A DNA stretch of 25,481 nucleotides, from positions 1-25,481 of the forward strand of contig CAKOGP040001657.1 of the NCBI GenBank assembly GCA_933822405.4, in the 5' to 3' direction. Position numbers and translations under genes: made by a program. The stretch's first letter is position 1; every line of letters starts with the position of its first letter. The notes beneath the pieces are model-generated. The model was not told the DNA's origin, ran no database searches, and was given only the letters and a program-made list of their open reading frames with translations. The stretch comes from Cylindrotheca closterium. Its lineage: Eukaryota; Bacillariophyta; Bacillariophyceae; Bacillariales; Bacillariaceae. This document shows positions 1-8,517 of the stretch, piece by piece.

Positions 1-646
1 TTCAGAGATGTATACTTTCCCATTGTAGAACAGTGAAATGCCGTTGAATTGATAAAACTGCTGCGGTTTCTACGTAGACTCTAGTACTTAGGTTACGAAC
101 ACCGTTTGCAAGTTCCGATCGATTCCGAGCTTTTCGTTTTCCGTTTTTCTTTTTCTATATCTACAAGCCAAAGAACTCTCTCCTTTGTATATTTTGGAAT
201 GAATGGCTTGGATCATCTGAAACAGTTGCGTGGTGCTTTTGGGTGCCATGGAACTTGTCCTATATTGTCCAGTACTTCCCCCTTAATGCTATAGCAATAT
301 TCCCTTCATTGACAGTTTAATTGGGTAAAAATGACAAGGATGCCATTTTTGTTACCACCACCCCATTTGAAGCCTATGTGATAGATGAGAACCCCCCTTG
401 TCCTTTTTATGACAAGGAAATTGTCTTTTTGAGGAAAAGAACCTTCTCATTTTTGGAAAGTTCCCATTTGATTTTGTTGCAGAACCTTGGGATGCGAAGC
501 CATCAGACAGTGATTTTGATCATATGCATTTTCGATTTTCCACCCACCGGATTTGTCTTTTAAGGGCATCCAGCAGACCTTTTGAAGTGTATCCATTTGA
601 TTGAGAGCCATCCGATGGCTTCCTCTTTCTCATTGTCCATGTCGCC
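1..646. other. Left flank of the TTAA-bounded element; unassigned, possibly decayed coding sequence
   Basis: There are short open stretches on the plus strand (106-294 and 321-563) and none is closed by a convincing start and stop. Moving from frame 1 to frame 3 near position 246 gives a longer protein-like reading with stops, which would fit a decayed gene, but I cannot match it to a family with confidence. The minus strand also gives only broken reading. I see no RNA gene, LTR or tandem repeat here. It is best treated as the insertion target or an older remnant. Confidence 0.3.
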
Positions 647-650
647 TTAA

Positions 651-664
651 CCCTTTTACAAACA
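651..664 (+). repeat. Left terminal inverted repeat of the TTAA-bounded element
   Basis: CCCTTTTACAAACA directly follows TTAA at 647-650. It matches the reverse complement of 8580-8593 at 13 of 14 positions. Confidence 0.6.
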
Positions 665-666
665 CA

Positions 667-849
667 AATAGAATCCGAGAAAAACTCGGATTCTATTCTG
701 GTACTTTCTACATACGTGAGTGAATATTCCAGTCAAATTTGGGGAAAAAAATTAATTGAATCCGAGTTTTTCTCGGATTCTATTTCAATAGAGCGCCTGC
801 CAGGCAAAGCCGTTAAGTTAATAGAATCCGAGAAAAACTCGGATTCTAT
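667..849. repeat. Three subterminal palindromes GAATCCGAG-N5-CTCGGATTC (left cluster)
   Basis: Copies lie at 667-697 (arms extended to 13 bp), 758-780 and 821-849 (12-bp arms). Each is a perfect 9-bp or longer inverted repeat around a homopolymer loop, AAAAA in the first and third copies and TTTTT in the second. Two further copies sit just inside the right end of the same element. The palindromes can be read through as short Ser/Glu-rich peptides on either strand, but this is a by-product of the repeat. They may be transposase or host-protein binding sites, or hairpin-forming ends. Confidence 0.8.
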
Positions 850-854
850 ATCAA

Positions 855-876
855 GGACATGCCGAAAAAATCTGTA
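855..876 (+). repeat. Inverted copy of a 22-bp segment also at 3163-3184
   Basis: Positions 855-876 match the reverse complement of 3163-3184 at 21 of 22 bases, with the core CCGAAAAAATCTGTA. Similarity continues weakly on the inner side, with an A/T run and then GGTC against GACC. The pair encloses the foldback arrays and the 1925-2266 ORF, so it may mark the ends of an older nested element of about 2.3 kb. Confidence 0.5.
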
Positions 877-961
877 ACTGATTTTTTTGGTCAAAAATGG
901 CACTCCTTCCAGAAGGAGAAAAGCGAGCGATTGTCCTTCCGCCAGTGCGAGAAATTGCAAA

Positions 962-1154
962 AGGCCTCAAATATCTGTAGATGGTCGTGTAAACTCAGGA
1001 AAAACCTGTAGATGGTCGTGAAAATCGAAAATTCTCTGTAGATAATTGTGATTGTGAACCAATAACACGACCATCTACAGAGAATCTTCGATCTTCACGA
1101 TCATCTACAGGTTTTTTCTAAACTTTCACGACCATCTACAGGTTTTTTAGGCCT
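962..1154. repeat. Foldback unit 1: three direct plus three inverted copies of CTGTAGATNNTCGTG
   Basis: Forward motif copies begin at 975, 1006 and 1036 and inverted copies at 1066, 1096 and 1127, so spacing is 30-31 bp throughout. The whole unit is an imperfect palindrome whose outer edges both read AGGCCT (962-967 and 1149-1154). It differs from the later units by its short centre and by its linkers, so it looks like an older or diverged relative. Confidence 0.85.
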
Positions 1155-1205
1155 ATTTCATTTAACGCACTACCTTATATTACTTAACACTAGTCGCGTA
1201 GAACA

Positions 1206-1868
1206 AGAAGTTCTCTGTAGATGATCGTGGAGATTCAAAGTTCTCTGTAGATGGTCGTGAAAATTCAAAAGTCTCTGTAGATGATCGTGGAATTGAACCG
1301 ATAAGTATTACTTAACACATTTCACGATTATCTACAGAGAACTTTGAATCTTCACGACCATCTACAGAGAACTTTTTATCTTCACGATCATCTACAGGGA
1401 ATTTTCAATTAACGCGCCACCACCTTCTATATAACAAAAGTCTGTAGATAATCGTGAAGATTCAAAGTTCTCTGTAGATGGTCGTGAAAATTCAAAAGTC
1501 TCTGTAGATGATCGTGGAATTGAACCGATAAGTATTACTTAACACATTTCAAGATTATCTACAGAGAACTTTGAATCTTCACGATCATCTACAGAGAACT
1601 TTTTATCTTCACGATCATCTACAGGGAATTTTCAATTAACGCGCCACCCCCTTCTATATAACAAAAGTCTGTAGACGATCGTGAAGATTCAAAGTTCTCT
1701 GTAGATGGTCGTGAAAATTCAAAAGTCTCTATAGATAATCGTGGAATTGAACCGATAAGTATTACTTAATAAATTTCACGATTGTCTACAGAGAACTTTT
1801 AATCTTCACGATCATCTACAGAGAACTTTGAATCTTCACGATCATCTACAGATAATTTTCAATTAACA
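1206..1868. repeat. Tandem array of three 227-bp foldback units built from the same 15-bp motif
   Basis: Unit 2 has forward motifs at 1215, 1245 and 1275 and inverted motifs at 1323, 1353 and 1383. Unit 3 has 1442, 1472 and 1502, then 1550, 1580 and 1610. Unit 4 has 1669, 1699 and 1729, then 1777, 1807 and 1837. Within each arm the motif recurs every 30 bp exactly; the two arms are separated by a loop containing ACCGATAAGTATTACTTAA; the whole unit repeats every 227 bp. Units are joined by linkers of the type AACGCGCCACC...TTCTATATAAC. Each unit could fold into a long hairpin as DNA or RNA. No ORF of note crosses it. Periodic short repeats near element ends are often transposase-binding sites, but that role is inference here. 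Confidence 0.9.
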
Positions 1869-1924
1869 CGCTACATCAATTTGTCGTATTCATACTGTAA
1901 TGGAGATATAAATTTCTCCGTTGA

Positions 1925-2266
1925 AGATCGTTAAATTCTGAATTTCTTGGCATACCCTTTTTTGATTTGCACCCAGCCAAAAAATTGCTAGAGGATGATG
2001 TGGCCGCAAACAAGCACACGTCAATGAAACCTGAGCAGCTTCGTCAAACACGAGAGGAGTACAAGGTCTTCCCAAACAGCTATTTCAGACCTAGGATCTA
2101 CCAAGCTGTTCGCAAGCTAAAATTCATCAACTATTTGAACTACGCTAGAGAAGTAAAAGACAAAATGCTGAGATCCAAACAAAAAATCAACAATGAGGAA
2201 GAAATCGACGATATCCGTAAGGAACTCTTTGCAGTGAGAAGAAAAAAACAGAAAGTAGTAGCCTAG
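1925..2266 (+). CDS. Short conserved-looking protein fragment, unknown function
   Basis: The frame is open from just after a TGA at 1922 to TAG at 2264. The reading begins upstream of any ATG with FFDLHPAKKLLEDDV; the first in-frame ATG is near 2024. Further on it reads KPEQLRQTREEY, FRPRIYQAVRKLKF and a Lys/Arg-rich tail. The pattern of a Lys-Leu-Leu-x-Asp block, an LRxTRxEY block and an F-R-x-x-I-Y-Q block resembles a short conserved module that I recall from diatom predicted proteins, but this is memory, not a search. The missing start suggests a 3' exon or a pseudogene fragment. It is about 110 codons long, lies immediately after the foldback arrays, and shares their strand with the zinc-finger gene downstream. 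Confidence 0.45.
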   Translation, partial: RSLNSEFLGIPFFDLHPAKKLLEDDVAANKHTSMKPEQLRQTREEYKVFPNSYFRPRIYQAVRKLKFINYLNYAREVKDKMLRSKQKINNEEEIDDIRKELFAVRRKKQKVVA

Positions 2267-3029
2267 CTTAGTAGTAATCTGTTATATAAAAATGCTTATT
2301 GCTCGTAATAGTTCTTATGTGTCCAGAGCATGACAACATCAATAAAGAAGAAATCAACAAAACGATAATACCACAAATGAGATCTTGAGCAGAAATCAGG
2401 TTGGGAAAAGCAGTTCCGAGGGACCCTAAGTTGGCATATGGTATGGAAGTTAGTACGAAAGGCGACTCATCTTGGACGAAGACATTCTTTCTTGTAGCGC
2501 ATTGTCGTCGGGCAACCAATACGTTTCTGTACCATTACAATACATTTGGAAGGTGTAGCACTATCGCAACATTGTCTGCCGGAAATCAAGCAAGGAGTTG
2601 TGGTTTTCGTACAACAGTTTGGGCGATCTCTACTGAGATACGAGAGTCAACGGGTGCATAGCACTGGAAATACTCAGCCCTAATGAAGCAAGGAGGTTTC
2701 AACGGTTGCAAGCACTCAGCACTCAGCTCTGCAGTAATGAACAATAAGGGGTAGTTGTCATTTTCGAATTTGTCTGCAAGCGCAACCAGTACAGGGGGTG
2801 GGACCTCTTCAAGCGCAACCAAGTGATTGATGGGACCTCTGCAGGGGCAACCGCGCCTGTTTATTGACAACAACTTTGGCTCGCGATCAAAATACACTTA
2901 AAGGATTGACTAAAACCTCTCAATCAAAACCGCGGGACCGCTTTTCAGACCAAGATATTTTTGACATTTAATAAGAGAAAAAATCAATAAACAAATTGAA
3001 TTTTTCTATTTAGGGTCTATTTTTATTTC
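2267..3029. other. Intergenic stretch; no supported gene
   Basis: Only shadow ORFs are seen. A short motif of the type G[CG]GCAACC[AG] recurs four times between 2510 and 2860 (about 2510, 2779, 2813 and 2845), which may be a degenerate dispersed repeat. AT-rich sequence follows from 2950. Confidence 0.3.
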
Positions 3030-3111
3030 TTTAGGCCTGTTCCATCGACGAGCGGACCGCCAAGTGAAACCTTTAGGCCTGTTCCCGTCGACGAGCGGAC
3101 CGCCAAGTGAA
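3030..3111 (+). repeat. Tandem duplication, about 40-bp unit
   Basis: TTTAGGCCTGTTCC followed by TCGACGAGCGGACCGCCAAG occurs twice in a row (3030-3069 and 3072-3111), differing only at the base(s) between the two blocks. It lies just before the 3163-3184 inverted segment. Confidence 0.8.
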
Positions 3112-3462
3112 ATATACATCTTCCTGCGGCAGGGGGTGCTTTGGTCGGAAAAAAATGAAATCTACAGATTTTTTCGGGATGTCCCAGATGAATTTCAGAT
3201 CAATTCTCATCAATATTGCGCACCATCATTATATAACATACATGTCATATATAATTTTCAAATATTTTTAGCTCTTTTGAATCTCTCACGGTCTGTGCAA
3301 CCAAAGGTGCGCCATATTAGTCCCCCAATTTATACTTCATCATGCGCTGATTTTTGATGTCATCATGCGTTGGAGCTGTGTCTAGCAGTTGTGATACTGA
3401 CTGTTAAGAATCAGGACACCTCAGGGAAACATAGTTCTTCTGACCATCTTTCTAGCAAGGTC

Positions 3463-4626
3463 ATGAAGGATGCTGCCAATGAATTGCAGAAACTTGGTAT
3501 CTGTGCCTGCCAAACCAGATGTACCAACCATTCACAAAGGTTGATTGATGCATGTCCGAAATGTCAACTACCCAAACATGCAACATGTGGCATCAAAGTT
3601 CCTAAAGATAATGGGGAGATTGTCTACTGGTGTTTCCAATGCAAGGAGGGTCCAAGCTTGACACGCCTTTCTAGAGTGAGAAAGAAGAGAATTAGAGGGC
3701 AAGAAGAAGCTGACGAGGAAAAAGGGATAAAGGTCAATAAGGCGAAGAAGAAACCTAATCGTTTACACTATAAACTCCCTGTAAAGCAAACCCAAGCTAC
3801 CAGACATCATGACAAAGATGATTCCTCAGAAGAAGAATTGGAAGAGTCTTCCAATGTCAAGAAGATGTCTAACCAATCAGCCAAGAAGACGTCAACTTGT
3901 CAAACTAAGAAGTCAAATGTCCAGCTGTATGAACCTAGGCTGATGTCAACTGAAGCAAGTTAGCCTGATGATGAAGAGGATTCCTCAGAAGAAGAAATAG
4001 AAAAATGGTCCACGGCCAGGTCTTATTGTCCAAGAGGTGTGCTTGCCACATCTAGTGACACTAGTGAAGACAATAGCCAATTGATTGACAAAATTGATGT
4101 CCAACATAGTTACGGAAATAGCAAAAGTGAAGAGGAAGGTTGCCAGAGTGACACAAGTGACCAAATTGAAGAGGAGGACCAACCCATTTGTGCAGCTGGT
4201 AGTAAATGCAACAACAAAAGTGATGTGGTTTCTGGAAATCACCAATGTCGAGTGTGGGACGTGGCTATGCATCAAGATTGTGGAGATAAATGCCCACGTC
4301 CCGATCCCAAAGGCAGATGTGGCATTAGATATGGAAGCATATGCCTAAAGTGTTTGTCTTTGAAGTGTGCAGCTGAAGGTTTGTGCAAAAGAAAGGGATG
4401 CCTGTTGGACTTCAGACACAAATGCCAAACATGTGATCTCTTCATGCACAATTTTTGTGGAGAAGAATCTTCAGATGGAGAGCTACATCATCCAATGGTT
4501 TGTTTCAAGTGTGTGAACAGCAAACCCAAAGCCTATAATGGGTCTAGACTTGAGTTTGCACCAGCAGTATCACAGCAGAAAAAGGCAGCCAAACTATCAA
4601 AAGGACAAGCAACACAAGACCTGTAG
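3463..4626 (+). pseudogene. Triple PHD-like zinc-finger protein gene with one in-frame TAG
   Basis: One frame is open from 3358 to 4626 except for a single TAG at 3961-3963. The first in-frame ATG is at 3463; reading before it has no ATG and may be leader or exon. Three Cys/His modules are visible. Module 1 has CPKCQLPKHATC followed by YWCFQC, matching the C-x2-C-x4-H-x2-C...W-C-x2-C half of a PHD finger, with looser Cys before it. Module 2 has QCRVWDVAMHQDC and CLKC. Module 3 has KCQTCDLFMHNFC and VCFKC, again a PHD spacing. Between modules 1 and 2 is an acidic/basic linker (SSEEELEES, KKTS), and the TAG falls there, followed by a near-repeat of the acidic linker (DSSEEEIE). After the final TAG the Lys-rich reading resumes in frame 3 and runs to about 4880, so a late frameshift or intron is likely. 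PHD fingers typically read histone tails; here the role is unknown. The gene converges on the acidic-protein gene. Confidence 0.65.
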
Positions 4627-4798
4627 CAAAGGAAAAAGCATCAAAGAAGCATAGCAAAAAGACAAAGCTGACCCAAGGAGCCAATGAAGATAGCACCTTT
4701 AGTGGCACCAAAGCTACCAAACTTAAAATTGTCCAGAAGAAAGGAAGGGCTTCCCCTCCAGTAATAATCAAGACAACTCCAGTGGCATTCAATTTGGA

Positions 4799-6478
4799 TC
4801 ATGGTCGTTTAGGTTGGTGGGAGCAATGGGTCAAAGCATGCACTGTACCTCCTAGGTACACATCTCCATCTTCCTTGCCCTGGTTGTCATAGTGGATGAT
4901 TCCAGTGGCGTTCTCAAATTTCTCCTTAAAAATATCTGAATCATAATATTGAACAAGTGGGGCCAGGAGGTGAAAAGGTATGTGCTGACAAGTGTAGATT
5001 GGTGGGTGCTCTTCCCATCCGTTGACTAGCTGAAGTTGGAATTCCAATTGCATCATGGGTCTATTGTCAACAAATGCATCATAGTGTTCTCCCAGAGCCA
5101 AAAGATCTTCTTCTTCATGTAGGTCTGCTTCATTGTTTTCACTCTCCTCTTGTTCTTCATCATTTTCATCCTCTTCACTCTTGTCTTTTTTTTCATCCTT
5201 TCCATGTTCTTCTTCATCAACATCCTCTTGTTCCTGGTTGTCTTCTTCTATTTGCTTCTCTTGCTCTTCAATTTGGTCATATATATGGTTGTCATTTTGG
5301 CAATCAAATGCAATCCATCTCCAACTTGCAAGAATAACTTGAAAGAGAAACATCTCATGTCCATCAACAGTCACCACTTGGGAGAAACATCCGGTTTCAT
5401 GATACCCCTCATCTTGTGGGTTGGATTTGTCCTTGTGGTCAATATTGTTGGGAACCTCCTTGGGACCAAGTGGTGTAATGGTGACAAAGGCTGAGTCCTT
5501 CCTCTTTTTGGAAGCTTGCGGAAGCTGAAGCTTCTCTCGAAAATGGGCTGCATATCTGGAGTCTCTGGACAAATCAGGACAGAGGGGTTCCTTGCTTGTA
5601 TCTGTTTGCATTTCTTCCATGTTGGCATAGACATATTCACATATGCGTCCAAGTATCATAAGATAGAGCCTTTTCTGTTCCTTGGTGAGTTTCATGCATT
5701 TTTCCAAAAGAGGAAATCCACACCATTGGCGCATACGATTGACAAATCCAAAGCCCACTTGAATAGTTTTCTCAGTTCTTTTCAGGTTCCTCTGATCTTT
5801 CTTTGCACTCTTTTGGTTGATAGCAATAGTAGCATTGATAAAGAATGAAAGGTCCAGGTTTGGTTTGGTTGGCTCAAAGGTGGGAAATAAAGGATCCCAG
5901 GATGGGCAGGTGGATGCCAGCCGGTCCCATATTGGAGAAAACGGTCTTGCAACTTGGACTACAGGACTTTCCACTGATGTCATCTCGGGCACATCTTCAT
6001 GTATGAGATGGAAGCTCTTCCTCTTATTGGGAGTGTCCAACCCATCTTCAACATGCCAAACCTGTCTTCCATGATTATAGTGGCATAGATGGGAAATGCA
6101 ATAGGTTTCTTGCTTGGAAAGATTCAGCTTTATGATCATTCTTTCTGTTTCAACATGCAACCAACATTGCATCCCATGCTCCTCTTGGTATCTTTTCCAT
6201 TCTTGGTCGGAGGGAATATGATATTGGACTTCCTGTTCCTGCTCATTGTTAACTTCCGGACAGTTCCTGGCAGAAGCTGTAGGTGCTTTTTTAGGCTTGG
6301 GCTTAGGTGGTTGGGGAGGCTTTGGCTTCTTTGCTTTCTTCAAAGGTGGAGGATCACTATCATCTGAATCACAAGCATCTGAGTCACTGCTTGCTGAATC
6401 TCTGCCATCTGAATCACTGCTCTCGGAATCACTGCTCTTGGAATCACTGCTCTCTGGATCATCCATTGCAGGTTCCAA
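4799..6478 (-). CDS. Acidic, Ser/Asp-rich protein, second ORF of a two-part gene; family unknown
   Basis: There are 559 codons, reading leftward and ending at 4799. The frame opens at TTG 6478, and the first ATG is at 6466-6464. The N-terminus is a Ser-Asp-Glu repeat (SSDSESSDSD) followed by a Lys/Pro tract (KPPQPPKPKPKK). The middle is globular-looking, with Trp-rich phrases such as SFFINATIAINQKSAKK and FVNRMRQWCGFPLLEKC. Near residues 405-470 comes a very acidic Glu/Asp/Gln coiled-coil-like tract (EEQEKQIEEDNQEQEDVDEE). The last ~90 residues are again globular (VQYYDSDIFKEKFENATG). I recognise no catalytic motif. The pattern suggests a nuclear, chromatin-associated or scaffold protein. It overlaps the upstream ORF by 139 nt in the -1 frame and is probably its continuation. 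Confidence 0.65.
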   Translation of the reverse strand: MEPAMDDPESSDSKSSDSESSDSDGRDSASSDSDACDSDDSDPPPLKKAKKPKPPQPPKPKPKKAPTASARNCPEVNNEQEQEVQYHIPSDQEWKRYQEEHGMQCWLHVETERMIIKLNLSKQETYCISHLCHYNHGRQVWHVEDGLDTPNKRKSFHLIHEDVPEMTSVESPVVQVARPFSPIWDRLASTCPSWDPLFPTFEPTKPNLDLSFFINATIAINQKSAKKDQRNLKRTEKTIQVGFGFVNRMRQWCGFPLLEKCMKLTKEQKRLYLMILGRICEYVYANMEEMQTDTSKEPLCPDLSRDSRYAAHFREKLQLPQASKKRKDSAFVTITPLGPKEVPNNIDHKDKSNPQDEGYHETGCFSQVVTVDGHEMFLFQVILASWRWIAFDCQNDNHIYDQIEEQEKQIEEDNQEQEDVDEEEHGKDEKKDKSEEDENDEEQEESENNEADLHEEEDLLALGEHYDAFVDNRPMMQLEFQLQLVNGWEEHPPIYTCQHIPFHLLAPLVQYYDSDIFKEKFENATGIIHYDNQGKEDGDVYLGGTVHALTHCSHQPKRP

Positions 6479-7626
6479 GAATTCTTGGGAGAGGGGTTTT
6501 TATACCCCAGGGCCAGCCTGATGTCTGACTTGAGACTTTTTATGTCCATGGCAGTGCTTGGAAAGACCATTCTGGTGTAGAAGCCAACAGCAATAGTTGG
6601 CAGCCAAAGTGTAAAATATTCCTCTCCTTTCCCATTGTTAGACAAGTTTTTTTTGGAAAGTTTGCGGGAACCAGCCTTCTTTAGAATTTTGATATGGGAA
6701 GCCATGGCCTCAGCTTCCCCACCACGGATATGTTGGGCCAGGTTGTCAATAAGTTTCCCCAGTTCCAGGGCCTTCCTTGCAGGATCTTTGCCTCCAAAGC
6801 AGTTCTCTAGCCTTTTTGAAAGTGCTGGTGACAGTGCTGGCTCTTGTCCTACTGCAGTAGACAGTGCCAGTAGAATATTTTTGGCTCTTTTGCAATACTG
6901 GTCTTTTGATAAACAGTCTTCTGTCATTTGGGAGGCAATTTTGAAGGTGTCCCAAAAGGAGATCCTGTTATTAGTATTCTTGCAATCCAATGCATACCTC
7001 AAGGAATGGTAGATTGTGGAGCTCAGTGTCAGCATGTCCCATGCCTCACTGGTCAATGCTTCTGGTGACTTAGTGGAGGGGGATTCTCCAAGTACATTTT
7101 CCACCACTCTGTCTCTTTCTTCCAGCAATGCCCGGTTGTAGGAATGCATGCTATCAATCTTTTCATTCAGTTTCTCTTGCAGTATTGGTTGCAAAGAAAT
7201 TCCAAAGGTGGCAGAGTTGTTGATCCAAGTACTATATCCCGAAACCTTTGTGGTGAAAACTTCATGAGGATTAGCAACACCAACAATCTTACTGAAATAA
7301 AAAATGAAGATAGCAGTACTTTGATTGAAACTTTTCAACTTCTTTTTACCAAAGGAAAGACCTGTGCTTCCGATGAGTGAACCAATCAGTTGCTCTGTTT
7401 CTGCTGATTGAAATAACTGTTGTTTGACTTCTGGAAGGTCATAGTTCTTGCACAAGTCAATAACCTCTGGGTGTTGTTTTTTATTAGAAGAAATGGATGT
7501 ACCTTGATGTTTTCTTTTCCGTGCTTCTGAACCAGTATCTTTCTCACACGCTCCTTCATGGCCATCCAGTGGTGGGATCTTAGGCCTCAGTTTCCTATCA
7601 ACAGATAGGCCAGCCTTGCTTTCCAT
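6340..7626 (-). CDS. Unknown protein, first ORF of the two-part gene
   Basis: The start is a true ATG at 7626-7624 and the frame stays open for 428 codons. The N-terminus is charged (RKLRPKIPPLDG, EARKRKHQG). The body is mainly helical in appearance (LSSTIYHSLRYALDC, RAKNILLALSTAVGQEPALS, ARKALELGKLIDNLAQHIRG). No known domain is evident. The last ~40 residues are IPRAVI-type repeats, the out-of-frame reading of the Ser-Asp repeat encoded by the downstream ORF, so the real protein very probably switches frame near 6500. Around residues 95-112 the reading KSFNQSTAIFIFYFS is encoded by a pyrimidine-rich stretch ending TTTCAG; a 48-nt in-frame intron there is possible. Together the two ORFs would give a protein of roughly 930 residues. 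It is divergently placed from the right end of the element. Confidence 0.65.
   Translation of the reverse strand: MESKAGLSVDRKLRPKIPPLDGHEGACEKDTGSEARKRKHQGTSISSNKKQHPEVIDLCKNYDLPEVKQQLFQSAETEQLIGSLIGSTGLSFGKKKLKSFNQSTAIFIFYFSKIVGVANPHEVFTTKVSGYSTWINNSATFGISLQPILQEKLNEKIDSMHSYNRALLEERDRVVENVLGESPSTKSPEALTSEAWDMLTLSSTIYHSLRYALDCKNTNNRISFWDTFKIASQMTEDCLSKDQYCKRAKNILLALSTAVGQEPALSPALSKRLENCFGGKDPARKALELGKLIDNLAQHIRGGEAEAMASHIKILKKAGSRKLSKKNLSNNGKGEEYFTLWLPTIAVGFYTRMVFPSTAMDIKSLKSDIRLALGYKNPSPKNSWNLQWMIQRAVIPRAVIPRAVIQMAEIQQAVTQMLVIQMIVILHL
6447..6505 (-). other. Frame-switch zone: possible -1 frameshift site or 59-nt intron
   Basis: On the minus strand the upstream ORF reads TAT AAA AAC (6504-6496). 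A -1 slip after AAC enters the downstream frame at CCC, just past the TAA that closes that frame at 6502. Seven bases later lies a perfect 14-bp palindrome, CCAAGAATTCTTGG (6488-6475). Alternatively, splicing GT at 6505 to AG at 6447 removes 59 nt and also joins the two frames (LALG to DSKSSDSE). The heptamer U AAA AAC is only a near match to X XXY YYZ, and the palindrome has no loop, so the intron is at least as likely. Confidence 0.45.
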
Positions 7627-8517
7627 GACACACAGTGACTAGTTCTAACTAAGCTTGGTACTCTATTGGAACCATGATGAGATTGAGCTGCTGCAGATTC
7701 TGTTCATCAGCGATGTGGATGACATTTGGCAAATGTCTTGGGAAACTATTTATTTCATTAAGAGGCAATATTTTTGGCGAGAACAAGAAATCCATTTTAC
7801 TAGACATTTATATATTTTTCATCTTAGAATTTGTTTACTTATAAATTTAAAAAAAACAATTATCTATATTTTTTTTCAGTGTTCGCTCTTCATTCTCCAC
7901 CCAAAATGCAGTGTAAACATGCGATATCGTTCAAAAACAAGGATGTTTAGGCTGCGTTTTGGGTACAAGAGAAGTCCTATTATTTAAAGTCACCCGGATG
8001 GGCATCACGAAAGCTACAGCAGCAACGGCCTCTGTTTGGAAGAAGAAGCAGTGAAAGGCTTTGGGAGCAACCCCATGCATACCCAAGGAGGACGATTTGT
8101 CTTTCTAAGGTTCTGTTGGTATGGGACAAGAGACCTTTGGTAGCTGCAAAGAGAATGGACAGCGATGACATCCTTTTTGCTCGAAAGGGAAGACAACATC
8201 AAAACATAGCAATTGCAGCAACAACACAATACTACTGTAATGGAAACGGTTTATACTTTTTGCGTGTGTTGTATTCAAATGTCGGCTGGCTTGAATAGGG
8301 CAAGACGTATACGTTTTGCATTTGCGGTGGTGATTTATTTTGTTGTGTGTGTGGCCAGAGTGGGGAAATTTGGTGCCATTGTATTTGAGGACATGGTTTA
8401 GTGGGGAGAAAAAGGTGGGGAGTGGATTTTTTGCCGTTGCGTACAACATTAGCCGTTAACCACTCGTTTTTGGCCAGTATTTTCCGGACAAACTCTTAAG
8501 TTGCTGATCGGGAATTA
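7627..8517. other. Upstream region of the leftward gene to the right element end; no supported gene
   Basis: AT-rich sequence (7740-7880) is followed by mixed sequence. ORFs here are short, overlap each other on both strands and carry no recognisable motif. Promoter elements of the leftward gene would lie here, but I cannot point to one. Confidence 0.3.

Noticed and set aside
733..960. Minus-strand ORF over the palindromes
   Set aside because: It is created by reading through the palindromes on either strand; the peptide has no independent support.
962..1868. Possible CRISPR array
   Set aside because: Repeats occur in both orientations, spacers are not unique but repeat with the unit, and the surrounding DNA is eukaryotic.
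5133..5494. Plus-strand ORFs rich in Ser/Phe/Leu that look like membrane proteins
   Set aside because: They are the antisense of the Glu-rich tract of the acidic protein, which automatically reads as Ser/Phe/Leu.
7655..7987. Plus-strand ORF of 110 codons upstream of the leftward gene
   Set aside because: AT-rich sequence without motif; it overlaps other ORFs on both strands and has no coding signature.
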